From Leptobrachium leishanense (lineage: Eukaryota > Chordata > Amphibia > Anura > Megophryidae): 64,000 bases of DNA. Each line of letters opens with the position of its first letter. Position 1 is the first letter of the stretch. Below the pieces are notes generated by a model that was not told the DNA's origin, did no database searches, and was given only the letters and a program-made list of their open reading frames with translations. A program made the translations under genes and the position numbers. Shown here piece after piece: positions 21,370 to 32,088 of this stretch. Location of the stretch: contig CM019075.1 of assembly GCA_009667805.1 (NCBI GenBank), positions 17,786,376 to 17,850,375 on the forward strand, written 5' to 3'.

Positions 21370-22595
21370 TTTTTATCTTTTTTGAAAACGCCTTTTAAAA
21401 GTTGCAGCTATTTGTTTTTTATTTTTATACTGTTCGGTGGGTTATCGGCTTTTTCTGGCGGCTTTTTCGGATTTTTCCGGCGGTTGGTTGGTGGATCAAT
21501 TCGGCAGGTAATTGAATGTATTCAACATAACAAGGAGAAAAAATGTGTCATCTGCGCTTATTCCCATTATACCGTGTGAAACAAAACACAATTAGAGGCT
21601 TTGGTTTCTATTAATGGCCATTAAAAGAGTAAGCTCACCCGCCAACGTCACGGCAGCTCTAATGAGGGTGAATCCTATCCAAAAATGAAGCCACAGGCTG
21701 CTGTATAGCGGACCATTACTGCTCACACTGCTTTTCAGTCATGAGGTAGACTGGTGGGCTTTTATTAATGCCCCCCAGAAACAAATCCGCCTTGGGATCA
21801 ATGGGAATAAGCGCAGATGACACATTTTTTCTCCTTGTTATGTTGTATACATGTTGCTGGGCTGGGTACATTTGGTGGTTGCAGCCGCCCCATCGGGGAA
21901 TAGGCGCGACCCCACCCCTCCTGTACTATGTATGTTTTATTGTACCTCCAGGCAGGTCATCATTGCAGCATGTTCCACTCCGTGTCTTTGTTTTTTTATC
22001 CCAAGGAGGATTTGTTTTTTGGGGGGCATTAATAAAAGCCCACCAGTCTACCTCATGACTGAAAAGCAGCGTGAGCAGTAATGGTCCGCTATACAGCAGC
22101 CTGTGGCTTAATTTTTGGATAGGACTCATTAGAGGTGCCGTGACGTTGGCGGGTGAGCTTACTCTTTTAATGGCCATTAATAGAAACCAAAGCCTCTAAT
22201 TGTGTTTTGTTTCACACGGTATAATGGGAATAAGCGCAGAAGACACATTTGTTCTCCTTGTTATGTTTTATACATGTTGCTGGGCTGGGTACATTTGGTG
22301 GTTGCAGCCGCCCCATCGGGCAATAGGCCTCCTGTACTATACCCCACCCCTCCTGTACTATAATTGAATGTATTCAGCAGTTTTTTGGATCAATTCAGCG
22401 TTTTTTTGGATCGTTTCAGCAGTTTTGCAGAGGTTTTTTTCATTCGTTCGGCGGGTCGATTCGCGGCACTTCAGGGACCCTGCAGTAAATGCTGAATTCA
22501 ATCACTGCAGGGTCGGTGAATCAAACTCGCCGAAGTGCAGCGAACAGAAGAGCACCAAAATATCGGTGACATTTCAGTGCTCTCTGAAAAACCCT
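21370..22595. mobile_element. Divergent foldback element interrupted by an 836-bp palindromic element
   Basis: The outer sequence has the family features (CTGTTCGGTGGGTTATCGGC near 21428; ACCCTGCAGTAAATGCTGAA near 22478; the end GCTCTCTGAAAAACCCTG near 22594) but is diverged from the CAGGGTTAT copies. It is split after TAATTGAATGTATTCA at 21524 and resumes with the same 16 bases at 22361, so the target site of the inner element is recognisable. Confidence 0.7.
21525..22360. mobile_element. Palindromic element with 16-bp target duplication
   Basis: Flanked by TAATTGAATGTATTCA at 21509-21524 and 22361-22376. It contains long inverted arms: 21535-21800 (TGTGTCATCTGCGCTTATTC, AGAGGCTTTGGTTTCTATTA) and 22020-22250 in reverse. 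It also contains a direct repeat of about 100 bp (TACATGTTGCTGGGCTGGGT at 21847 and 22270, each ending CCTCCTGTACTAT). A shorter relative lies at 58720-58900. No coding capacity seen. Confidence 0.8.
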
Positions 22596-22599
22596 GAAA

Positions 22600-23235
22600 G
22601 TCATTTGTCTAAAACGTTTTGCAATAATCATGTCTCTGGCCCCGCCTACAGCGACATTCCCCAAAAATACAAGTAAACCGTTTGACAAGTTGGGAAGGGG
22701 GTTTTAATTTGTGCAGTATTAAAAAAAATGTTGCAGACAAATGTCTTTTCTCTGCCGTGACATGTCACAAACATGGAACTGGAATAATATGAAGCAAATC
22801 AACTGTCCAGGTCATGGTCATCAATCATGGACTCATGCAGCAGCAGCTCAAAGCACAGCAAAGACCTTGAAGCAGAACAATATCCCTTGGTAAATAAAAA
22901 AATATTCCCCACATCAATTCAAAACAAGATTTCCCTTCTGTCACGGGATTATTGCTGTACAAGGTGAAGAAAATAGATCAGTCGCCTTTCATTTTGCAAC
23001 TGTAATTCCTGCATTTGATGGTGCCAGTGCACAATAAGCCATTGTAAAGTGAAACAGCAAAAGGCCTGAAGTCAAAGGAGCATCGGATAATCCCTTAAAT
23101 GTGCAACTAAATTTCATACAACTGAAAGGTTTAAATGCTGTTGGCGTACAGCCAGCGTTACACAAACTGGGGATGTATAATTATTCTTAGAGGCACTGCA
23201 AATGCACACGTGAAGTGGCGTTTTGAGTGTCAGTT
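22600..23235. other. Intronic stretch, nothing recognised
   Basis: Unique-looking AT-rich DNA within intron 6 of the host gene; no exon, repeat family or regulatory motif that I can support. Confidence 0.5.
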
Positions 23236-23239
23236 TGGT

Positions 23240-24040
23240 GCCTGGCTCTTTACAATCCTATGAGTGTTAATGTGGATAAGTGCAAGATAATGCACCTGGG
23301 ACGTAAAAACCCAAGGGCTGAATATAGAATATTTGATACAGTCCTAACCTCAACATCTGAGGAAAGGGATTTAGGGGTTATTATTTCAGAGGATCTATGG
23401 GTAAGTAGTCAATGTAATAGAGGAGCAGGAAATGCTGGCAGAATTCTTGGTTGTGTAGGGAGAGGTATTAGCAGTAGGAAAAGAGAAGTGCTCATGCCAC
23501 TGTACAGAGCACTGGTGAGACCTCACTTGGAGTACTGTGTGCAGTACTGGAGACCGTATCTCCAGAAGGATATAGACATCTTAGAGAGAGTTCAGAGAAG
23601 GGCTACTAAAATGGTGTACGGCTTGAAGGAGAAAAGTTACCAGGAAAGGCTTAATGATCTTAACATGTACAGCTTGGAAAAAAGACGAGACAGAGGAGAT
23701 ATGATAGAAACATTTAAATACGTAAAGGGAATCCACAAGGTAGAGGAAGGGAGTATATTTAAAAGGAAACAAAGTAGAAAAACAAGAGGACATAGTCTTA
23801 GATTAGAGGGGCAAAGGTTTAAAAGTAACATCAGAAAGCATTATTTTACTGAGAGGGTGGTGGATACATGGAACAGCCTTCCAGTTGAAGTGGTAGAGGC
23901 CAAAACAGTAGTTTAATTTAAGCAGGCATGGGACAGGCATAAGGCTATCCTAAACAAAAGATAAATCCAGGTCAAGTATCCATGTAATTGGGCAGACTAG
24001 ATGGGCCGAAAGGTTCTTATCTGCCGACATTTTTCTATGA
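23240..24040 (+). mobile_element. CR1-like LINE, 3' end of ORF2 and tail
   Basis: One open frame ending at 23916 contains VDKCKIMHLGRKNP, ERDLGVIISEDLWVSSQCN, ISSRKREVLMPLYRALVRPH and WNSLPVEVVEAKTVV, the C-terminal reverse transcriptase region of CR1-type non-LTR elements. The 3' untranslated tail follows (GGGCAGACTAGATGGGCCGA, then CTTATCTGCCGACATTTTTC) and ends near 24040. The catalytic YADD box is upstream of the truncation point and absent. The frame is intact, so the copy is fairly young. Confidence 0.85.
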
Positions 24041-24274
24041 TAACGCACCCCGCTTTCCTCTTGAACTGTAAAAAAGGAAAACCTTTTCACAATTGCCTGA
24101 GGAATCTTCGATTTTAACCCTCAAGAAAGGGATTACAACAGATTTAAACCCCCAGATTGCATAACTTGATCACGTAGCAAATCATAGGACTAGTCAGCCA
24201 CATCCTGAATATTTCAGTGTGTTTTAAACCTTTGTCTCTAGTAAAACCACAACCTGATGAAAAAACCCTTGGAT

Positions 24275-25096
24275 CAGTGACGTGCGGTGAGGTCAGTAGC
24301 TGGTGAGGCACTGGCTAGTATCAGAGCCAGATATACACGGATACGTAGGTTCAGGTGCAGTGCTCCCCAGGATCTGGCTGCTTTTAGTGCTCCCCAGGTT
24401 CTGGCTGCTCTCAGTGCTCTCCAGGATCTTGCTGCTCTCCGTGATCTCCAGGATCTTGCTTCTCTCAGTGCTTCCCAGGAACTGGCTGCTCTCCAGGATC
24501 TTGCTGCTCTCAATGCTCTCCAGGATCTTGCTGCTTTCAGTGCTCTCCAGGATCTTGCTGCTCTCAGTGCTCCCCAGGATCTGGCTGCTCTCAGTGCTCC
24601 CCAGGATCTTGCTGCTCTCAGTGCTCTCCAGGATGTGCCTCCAAGCACACAGCCCCGCGGCACACTCCCATGACTGACGAGGAGAGTCACATGACTGTCC
24701 TGTGTCAATCAAAGCATGGGAGGCCACGTTTTATGAATAGCTTGAGAACAATGGTGCTGAGGCAATTAAAAGCGTAGATTCAGGAAGTAGGCAGCGCCAG
24801 ACACGCGCTGCAGACTTCAACAAATCTATCTCTAGCCAGCCTGAGCTTACGTAATAAGCGTAGCATTCAGCTGTGCAAATTGCATAGGCTCGGCAAAAAA
24901 AAAAAAGCGGAGCAGAGATGGACGGCGGGGGAGCGCGGAGTAGGTGAGTATGTTAACTTTTTTGTATCACAACAGATTTTATTTTACACAATCTTTATTT
25001 TAGAATTTTTGCAAATTAATTGCAGATGAGCCCACTTAATCACTTAATGGCAGGTGAGGCCCTGCCCCAACTGCCACCCCTGACAGCACATCCTTG
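24275..25096. mobile_element. Non-autonomous hAT element, 822 bp
   Basis: Flanked by the perfect 8-bp direct repeat CCTTGGAT (24267-24274 and 25097-25104). The ends read CAGTGACGTGCGGTGAG from the left and CAAGGATGTGCTGTCAG inward from the right, an imperfect hAT-type inverted repeat. No transposase; a minisatellite fills its left half. Confidence 0.85.
24355..24645. repeat. Minisatellite, 24-27 bp units, within hAT
   Basis: About eleven units of the form CTGCTCTCAGTGCTCTCCAG followed by GATCTTG or GATCTGG. Open frames run through it on both strands in several frames (Leu/Ala/Ser-rich), which is expected from the repeat and is not evidence of coding. Confidence 0.9.
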
Positions 25097-25324
25097 CCTT
25101 GGATGTGCTTCTAATATTGTTTTGGAAGAAAGGTCACACATGGGCAACACACAAATGCACCTATGAATTCACAAACAGCACACGCAAACATCATTAGTTC
25201 ACACAGTCTCTCTACAGGATTTTACCAAGGGGTCCTAAAAAGAGGTGTGGGAACTCACAAGATTTCTGTCCCCCAATTAGCAATTATCATCTCGCATTTA
25301 ACACAATCATTCAAATCTAATATT

Positions 25325-25655
25325 TATGTTCTGTATTTTTCGCACTATAAGACGCACCTTAGCATGAGAAGTTCCTAGGTTTTAGAGGAGGAAAACAAGA
25401 AAAAAAAATATTCTGAACCTAATGGTGTACGAAAATATTAGTGGCAGAGTAGGTGTCGTCAAGTGCAGCTCGGCTGTGATCACTGATTTGTATGTTTCAG
25501 CTTCAGCTCAGCTAATCACACAACGAAACATCAAACAGGACCGGTCAGTGAGCACAGTGAGTTGTCAGTATTCGCTCCATAAAACGCACAGATATTTCCC
25601 CCTGTTTTTGTGAGGAAAAAAGTGGGTCTTGTGGAGCAAAAAATATGGTATGTGG
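25325..25655. mobile_element. MITE with imperfect terminal inverted repeats
   Basis: Left end CTGTATTTTTCGCACTATAA followed by GACGCAC; right end read inward CCATATTTTTTGCTCCACAA followed by GACCCAC. About 21 of 27 positions agree. The superfamily cannot be assigned from the ends, and no clear target duplication is visible. Confidence 0.6.
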
Positions 25656-25784
25656 ATTTTAGCAAAAATAATAAATCCTATATTTATTGTGATTTAACAA
25701 GGAAAGCTATGAATGAAAACCGTCCACACATAAATTAGGGTTAGAAGTTCTAACCCTAGCTTCTAACCCTAAATTCTAACCCAG

Positions 25785-26110
25785 ATTTTCGGTGGTTTGT
25801 TCGACAGGTTTAATCAGGCGAATCCTATAGGTTTCAATGGAAGAAAAATCCCTGTTTTTGTATTAAATACTTATTTAACCATTTACGTTTATTATTTTCA
25901 TTTGCAGCAAAAAGTCTCTTTATTTATATTTTAGAATTTTTTTGGCATCTTTCAGGATTTTTTTGGTGAAATTTTAGGTTTCCTAATTTGTTTTAAAACA
26001 ACAAGCTTTTTCCCATATGTTTCAATGTAAAAAATATTCCCCATTTTTATTAACCGGGTTATTCACAAAGCTGATCTGGCCCGAAACGGCACCGAACAGT
26101 GAATTTCCCT
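25785..26110. other. Half of an older foldback-family element
   Basis: GGTGGTTTGTTCGACAGGTT and GTTTCAATGGAAGAAAAATC match the internal arm of the hAT-borne sequence at 36870-36960, and CCGGGTTATTCACAAAGCTG (26056) resembles a CAGGGTTAT terminus. One end only, no duplication. Confidence 0.45.
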
Positions 26111-26326
26111 GTATATATATATTTATTGGTTTAATTTCTGCCGTTTTCTCCATAATAAGAGGGGATTCAGTTAAAACCTCTGCCAGTACATATAATTAAC
26201 AGACATCATTACACTGAGGGGGTGGGGAGGTTCTGATTAACCTTATATGCATTTAAAAAGATTAAAGAAATTTATGAAAGGAAATTTGGAAAGGATTTGG
26301 AATGTGTGAGAAATTCCGGAAATTAC

Positions 26327-26499
26327 CAGTTTTGTCGTGTCGTGCTGTCTTTGCAGGACCTCCAGCATGTGTTGTTTGTTCTCCAGTTCATCAGCAAGTG
26401 AGGTCAGATTATTTACCAACGTCTCATTGGTAAACGAAAGTGTCTCGTGCCGTCTGATAATTGCTTTGACCGGAGCGTCCATTCCGTGTTTCAGGTAGT
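26327..26499 (-). CDS. Host coiled-coil gene, exon 6
   Basis: Minus strand: acceptor TGTCGTTGTAG before 26499, 173 coding bases in phase 1 (two bases complete an Asn codon), donor GTAATTTCC from 26326. It encodes residues 192-249, including GMDAPVKAIIRRHETLSFTN and SLADELENKQHMLEVLQRQH, a coiled coil. In DUF4200/CCDC42-like proteins the second half has a corresponding segment after the family domain. Phase continuity with exons 5 and 7 is exact. Confidence 0.9.
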
Positions 26500-28459
26500 C
26501 TACAACGACAGAACAGGGATATCAGACACAACTGCAAAGCAGAGAGGCTGATGTAAGTCTAGGTGATACAATTCTTCAATTTCTACCTATCTCCATTAGA
26601 TGTTCCTTTCAAACGTTTGTCAGAGCATTACGACAAGAGATTCTTTCTATGTGAAATAGAGGATACACTGGAACATCCCTGTCCAGCCACTCACATTTCC
26701 ATGTGAGACTCATTATCAACTTGCTGGCCAATTAAGCCGAGGAAGCTAATCTATTGCAATCGTGCAACTTTACTGTGTTCAATGTCAGGATGTTTATCTA
26801 TGTATTTCTATACTATCCAGGACTTGCAGCACCCTCTCATACCAATATGGGGGCCGCCATCTTCTTGGTGGCAGCTCTGGCACAACAATCATATCCAACC
26901 AGAGCTGCCAATGTGTACCTGGCTTTCAGGTGAGATCAGATGATCCTGCTTATAGGAGACAAGCAATGGTGGCATCTAGTGGCGAGTATGACGAGCACTT
27001 TAACCACATTTCAGAGAAGCGCCTACTGTGTATACACGCCACTATGCATGTAAATCGACCTGCCTTGTATTTTAACTTTACAGATGATGTGTTAACACAT
27101 GGTGTAGTGAGGCGTTTAATGAACCTCACTGCCTTTTTTAACCCTTTAATGTATGTACCTCACTCCTCCGGATGTATTTTAGTGAATCTAGAACACAAAG
27201 TCCAATAAAAGCCTTTAATGTACATTGGAAGATCAATAGGTATCAACTCATAATCCAAGACACAGGGCTGTACCCAGACCTGGCTGAACAAAACATTTAA
27301 GGTCTCCATTCCCACCTCGATGCCCCCAACACTCCCCCCCCCAGTACCCTACCTGTATTTAACTGGATACAGGTATAGAAATCCCACCAAATATGAAAGA
27401 CTAGTGGGATCCTTCTCTACGGAAAAAGTACTGTCTTCATTTCCGATTGTTAAATAATCTTATTAATTTCCCTGCATTATATATATATGTAATATATATA
27501 TATATATATATATATATATTTCTCTATATACGGTGATCCAATTATACCCCTTAGTTAATAACCCCTTTTGTCAACAAATGTAACTGCAGACCATTTTGCT
27601 GTAGAAACTCTCAGGAATGTGGGAGGCTGTATAAACAAGCCGTTATATGACTCAGAAAGCCCCCCCCCCTCTTTGAAAATACTATGAAACGTGATGCTGG
27701 GCAGAAAGAAAGATATTGTTTTGTTCTGTTAAAAGTTACATGGTAAATGGACCTTTTACCATATATGTTTAAGTGCAACTATGTAAATGATCCCTGACGT
27801 GGAAAATGTATCCACGCTTTAACTCTGTCGTGATCTGTTTCACAATTGGCTATTGTGCCACACCCTTGAATGTGTTCTATATATGAGCCTGATAATTAAA
27901 AGATGATCGAAGCTGTTATTCCATACATTTGTGTATGTTACTGCCTTCCCCCTAGCTAAGAGCGCCGCACAGCGTCTTACAAGAGAAACAAAGAAAGCAT
28001 AGAAATCTCCTGGGTTGCCTGTCTCGGCCATGATTATATATATATATCTTTCATCGATCTGACCTCATTCCTTAAAACCCCTTTTTCCTCCTCTATTTTC
28101 TCTTTTGCCATTCCGAATCCCACCAGGGTTCCTGTTTTTGGAGATTATGTTTGATACCCCTAGTTCAGGGCTGAAAAGGAAGCACATGGTCTTAATAGAC
28201 CCAAACCAGTCCTGCTCATACAGTATTAAACAGGACCGATTTCTATTATAAACATGCATCCCTCTAATCCATAGCTTCTCCTCAGCCTATTACTCGACAA
28301 CATTTCACGTGTTTCTCTTACAGTTGCTGAGTTACCAGGTGTTGCCATTTCTGTCCCAAACATAACATAATAATGTTACTCATGTGAACAGAGACATTAT
28401 ACTTTAAAGCCTTCTGTGTCGCTTTCATGCCGTTCCATTGGATTTCAGGGATCACTTAC
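26500..28459. other. Intron 5, no further gene seen
   Basis: Contains a short hairpin GGCAGCTCTGG/CCAGAGCTGCC (about 26870-26912) and a TA microsatellite (27478-27520). Otherwise it is AT-rich unique DNA. Confidence 0.5.
27478..27520. repeat. TA dinucleotide microsatellite
   Basis: About 20 AT/TA repeats interrupted once by TGTAA. Intronic. Confidence 0.95.
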
Positions 28460-28542
28460 TTTCTGGGACAATATCAATCATTTTCAGCAAGAAATCTTCA
28501 TACATTTTGTTCTTTTTCACCAGTTCATGCAGTTTAGTTTGC
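28460..28542 (-). CDS. Host coiled-coil gene, exon 5
   Basis: Minus strand: acceptor AACTTAAATATAG, 83 coding bases, donor GTAAGTGAT. The first base completes an Arg codon from exon 4 and the last base begins an Asn codon finished in exon 6. It encodes LHELVKKNKMYEDFLLKMID followed by IVPE (residues 164-191). The pattern of a hydrophobic K-x-Y-E-D-F/Y-L stretch before the end of the domain is typical of DUF4200 proteins. Confidence 0.9.
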
Positions 28543-28899
28543 CTATATTTAAGTTAAAAAAAGGAGAAAACAAAAGGGAAAACAGTTAAACTGAAAATTT
28601 GGTGTTTTGGACATTTCAGCTTACAAATTCCCAATTTATCTAAAAGCTTAGAAATTTTGCCATATAATCAAAAATCTCTGAAGTTGATTAACTGTCCCTG
28701 AAAAAGCATTTATTGGACTGTATAAGCATAGCCTCGTCTTGGTTTAATAATACTGTTCTTTTACTATGCCTACCTTCAAAAAGAAGCTTCTACAATGTCC
28801 CACTCACAGTTAACGTTACGTGCAGGGGGGACTGTGATAAAACCCTGAGCTCTAGGAGGGCTCTGAATGCTAAACAGAGAATGAATCATGCCTCCTGTG

Positions 28900-28960
28900 T
28901 CCTGACAGGGCATAATGTATACATATAATAAAGATATATTATGAATCTGCCGAAAAAAGG

Positions 28961-28999
<39 letters not shown>

Positions 29000-29072
29000 C
29001 CTTTTTGAGCAAGCACCGTGACAGTCTTCGAGTTGTTCAAGTCGACTTACAAGGTAGTTGCAGGGACATTGT

Positions 29073-29113
<41 letters not shown>

Positions 29114-29140
29114 GTCTAGGTCCTACAATAAAACATAACT
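28900..29140. repeat. piggyBac-MITE fragment with two expanded TA microsatellites
   Basis: TATACATATAATAAAGATAT followed by ATGAATCTGCCGA and later TTTGTCTAGGTCCTACAATA resembles the right part of the element at 44840-44940. Two TA runs (28963-28998 and 29076-29110) have expanded inside it. Confidence 0.6.
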
Positions 29141-29144
29141 TTAA

Positions 29145-29567
29145 GGCTAGGGTCAGACGAACGCAGTTTTAACGTGCGTTTAGCCGCACGAAATCACGGC
29201 CGTGCTAGCAGCAAATGACGTCCAATGCCGGGGAACATACGACGAACGGCCGCACGAAAGTTCGTCCGTGCAACGCAAGTGGCAAACGAACGCATTTTTT
29301 CGAGAACGTCAAACCGCTACTACTGACGTACAGAGTGCGCTGCGGCCGCATAGCGGCGTGTTTGCGTGATTGGGAGACGTCAGACGCTGCACACATCCAG
29401 CCAACATAACGTCCAGACGCAAAAGGGTTTTATTGATGATCCGTACAAAATCACGGAAAATGCGCATCGTATGACCGCGATCGCGTATTCCGTGACAAAA
29501 TACGTCCATTCGTTCGAACGCACTTTTTCACGGACAAAGCGAAAAATGCGTTCGTCTGACCCTAGCC
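29145..29567. mobile_element. TTAA MITE, copy 2 (best preserved flanks)
   Basis: Perfect TTAA on both sides (29141-29144 and 29568-29571). The ends are perfect inverted repeats: GGCTAGGGTCAGACGAACGC on the left and the same read inward from the right. CpG-rich and non-coding. This copy defines the target preference of the family. Confidence 0.92.
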
Positions 29568-29673
29568 TTAATCGCGTTTAACCAGGATGAGTATAAAATG
29601 GAAAAGATGAGGGAAGGGGTTAATAAGTAATAAAAAAATAATTTAGTATCTGACATGTTTGACTTTGTTTAAG

Positions 29674-29812
29674 TCTGGAGTCGGCAACCATGGCCCTTCA
29701 GCTGTTTTTTGACTGCACCTCCCATGATGCTCAGCCACTCATTAGGTCGGTAGAGGCTCAAGGGAAATGTAATTTCAAAACATCTGGAGGGTCAAGTTTG
29801 CTGACATCTGTT
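29674..29812. mobile_element. Small foldback MITE
   Basis: GAGTCGGCAACCATGGCCCT and TCAGCTGTTTTTTGACTGCA at the left mirror AAACATCTGGAGGGTCAAGT and TTGCTGACATCTG at the right, an imperfect inverted repeat of about 45 bp. The superfamily is not certain; hAT-type MITEs with this appearance are common in fish and frogs. Confidence 0.5.
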
Positions 29813-30164
29813 TTAAGTAATCATGTAAAAAAAATAATGAGGGAATTCCCATTTTACTATTTACCAATGAATTCTTTAATAATAGTATATGACAATGTAG
29901 CTTTCATACCAGATTTAATGTTAAGCCAAGGTTTCATTAGTGAAAAGCTGAAGGGAGGCCTCTGTTTTCCGTTTAATGTTGTTGTGCTGTTGAACTGTAA
30001 ACATGTTGGGTGGAAAGCCATGCCTAATTGTCATGTCATGTCATAGTAGGTAAGACAGTATGTTAGACGCGACTCACACCCTCTGAACTCAGACTCTGCG
30101 GGATTGATGAATGAAGAGGATAGGTAAGTAAAATCACGCACGGTAGATGAGCGGGTCAAAGAAA

Positions 30165-30500
30165 GGCTGGCTTCAGACGAGCACACTATGTGTGCTCATA
30201 CTGGCGTGCCTTCTGGTGCCCGTCGCAGAATCTCAATGAGATGCTGCGATGGGGCAAGCGAAGAAAGAAGACGGTCAGCGTTTTTTATTTTACTTGTCCA
30301 AAAGATTCTTTCCCTTTTAAATATCGCTCCAGGGACAAACAGGTTTTCTGTATAGCCGATCGCCTTAACATGGGGTCAGGAAGGAATTTCTTCCTTGGAC
30401 ACTTTACTAGAAGGATGTCCAAGGTTTTTCGCCTTCCTCTGGAGTCGATGGAAGGCATCTTTTGGACATGTTTTTTATTTAAATTTTTTTTTAATAAATA
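30165..30500. other. Repeat fragments of uncertain family
   Basis: GGCTGGCTTCAGACGAGCAC at 30168 resembles one end of the TTAA MITE family. It is followed by a T-rich segment containing GGGGTCAGGAAGGAATTTCT and GCCTTCCTCTGGAGTCGATG, which I believe is a dispersed repeat but cannot classify. Confidence 0.35.
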
Positions 30501-30897
30501 ATTAAAATTATATTTGTTTCTGTATCTTTTAATTACATAAATAAATCTTATAATTATGGCTTTTTAAAAATGCAGACAGCAAGGTGGATAAAGGATCTGG
30601 GTGGTTGTTGTACTGCTACTTTTACATAGCGCTGGAGGTTGTCTCTTTATTGCCTGTATCATAAAGGATCATTGGAAGGGTCGCCTGGAGGAGACATTTC
30701 CTGCACATTTTGAGACATTTATTTAATCAGTTCAGGTCATGACCAAGAACAAGAGTGACCATCACAATGAGGAATCGCTATCATGGTGTTTTAATATCTT
30801 GTCATCTGCTATCAGTTTATAAACTCCAATGTAAACTGTGAAATATTTTAGGAAGAAAATTGGATTTATCCCAGACTGATTCACATAAAAAGTCATA

Positions 30898-31791
30898 CAG
30901 GGTAATTCAAAGAGATCCGAATTGCTTGAGAAAGGTATCCGAACGCTGATTTTCAGCGTTCGGTTACCTTTCTTGGCCATTCGGCTATCCAGAGAGCAGG
31001 CAATTCGCCAAATCCTGGCGAATTGCCTGCACACATACGGTGCCTGTTCGGTGCCTGTTCGAGGGCAGTGAAATCCCCATGAAAAAGCACTGCTTCAGCT
31101 ATTCAGAGAACAAAAACCAGCAGTGAAAGGTTCCCAAAATGCCCTGCCATTCGGTGGTTTCATGCGACAAGTTTATTCAGGAGAATCCCATAGGCTTCAA
31201 TGTTAAAAATATTCCTGTTTTAATACAATATCTAATAAACCGTTCTTTATAAAACTCTGCAGTAAAGAGTCTCTTTATTTATAGATTTTTTAGGATATTT
31301 TAAGCATTTTTCAGAATTTTTTTTTAAAGTCCGATTTTTTTTATTTTTTTAAGTTTAGTTATTTTTTCTGTAACAGCCCTCTTTATTATCATTCCCTGGA
31401 CCTCATATGCAAATTTCAGACATTTTCGCTCAGTAGTTTCTTTGCAAACAGCGTTTCACTTTCAAACATTCATGCAAACTGTTTTGCTAATTTATTCACC
31501 TCCCTCTTCTGCGGTCTCGGCTTTTTCCGGCAGCTTCACTGTGTGCAATCGGCTCCTGCTTGGGTTTTTCCGGCGTCTTCGACGGGTTAATCCAGATGTT
31601 TTTGCGGGTTTTCGGTGTGCATTCGCCGGGGTTTACGGTTAGTTTTCAGGGACACTGTGGTGCTTGCTGAATACACCAGACTACACCACGCGCAGGGTCG
31701 CCGAAATGGGATCGGCAAAAGGAACCAAATTGAAGAGAACGAAAAGTCACCAAACGTGCGGTGACTTTTCGAATCTCTTTGAATTACCCTG
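30898..31791. mobile_element. Foldback element, CAGGGTTAT family, copy 5
   Basis: Begins CAGGGTAATTCAAAGAGATC and ends ATCTCTTTGAATTACCCTG, with perfect matching termini, flanked by ATA (30895-30897 and 31792-31794). The orientation is the same as copy 2. Confidence 0.9.
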
Positions 31792-32088
31792 ATAATTTAT
31801 TTTTAAAAAAATGTTTCTTTACATTTGGGGAGGCTGGTGTGGTAGATAAACAAAGCAACTGTTTTGTAAGTAGAGCAGTCAGTTGCAGCCCCGTGACATC
31901 ATACACAGTTGTGTGAACATCAAACACAGATGTGTGACATCAAACATAAATTCCTAATGGCTCCTAGGCAGAGGAACAGAAGCAGGCGGGTCAAGCTGCT
32001 CGAGGCGCTGAGGACAGCACTCCCAGTAGCCGGGCTGACCGCAACGAAGGGGTGTCTGGAGAGTCAGGACAGGCAGAAGAGAACAGTT

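Noticed and set aside
24274..24727. Ala/Leu/Ser-rich frames on both strands
   Set aside because: Repeat-driven frames of the 24-27 bp minisatellite within a hAT element.
26762..27208. 148-codon plus-strand frame
   Set aside because: No family, no splice or start context, and Cys/Tyr-rich random-looking composition within an intron.
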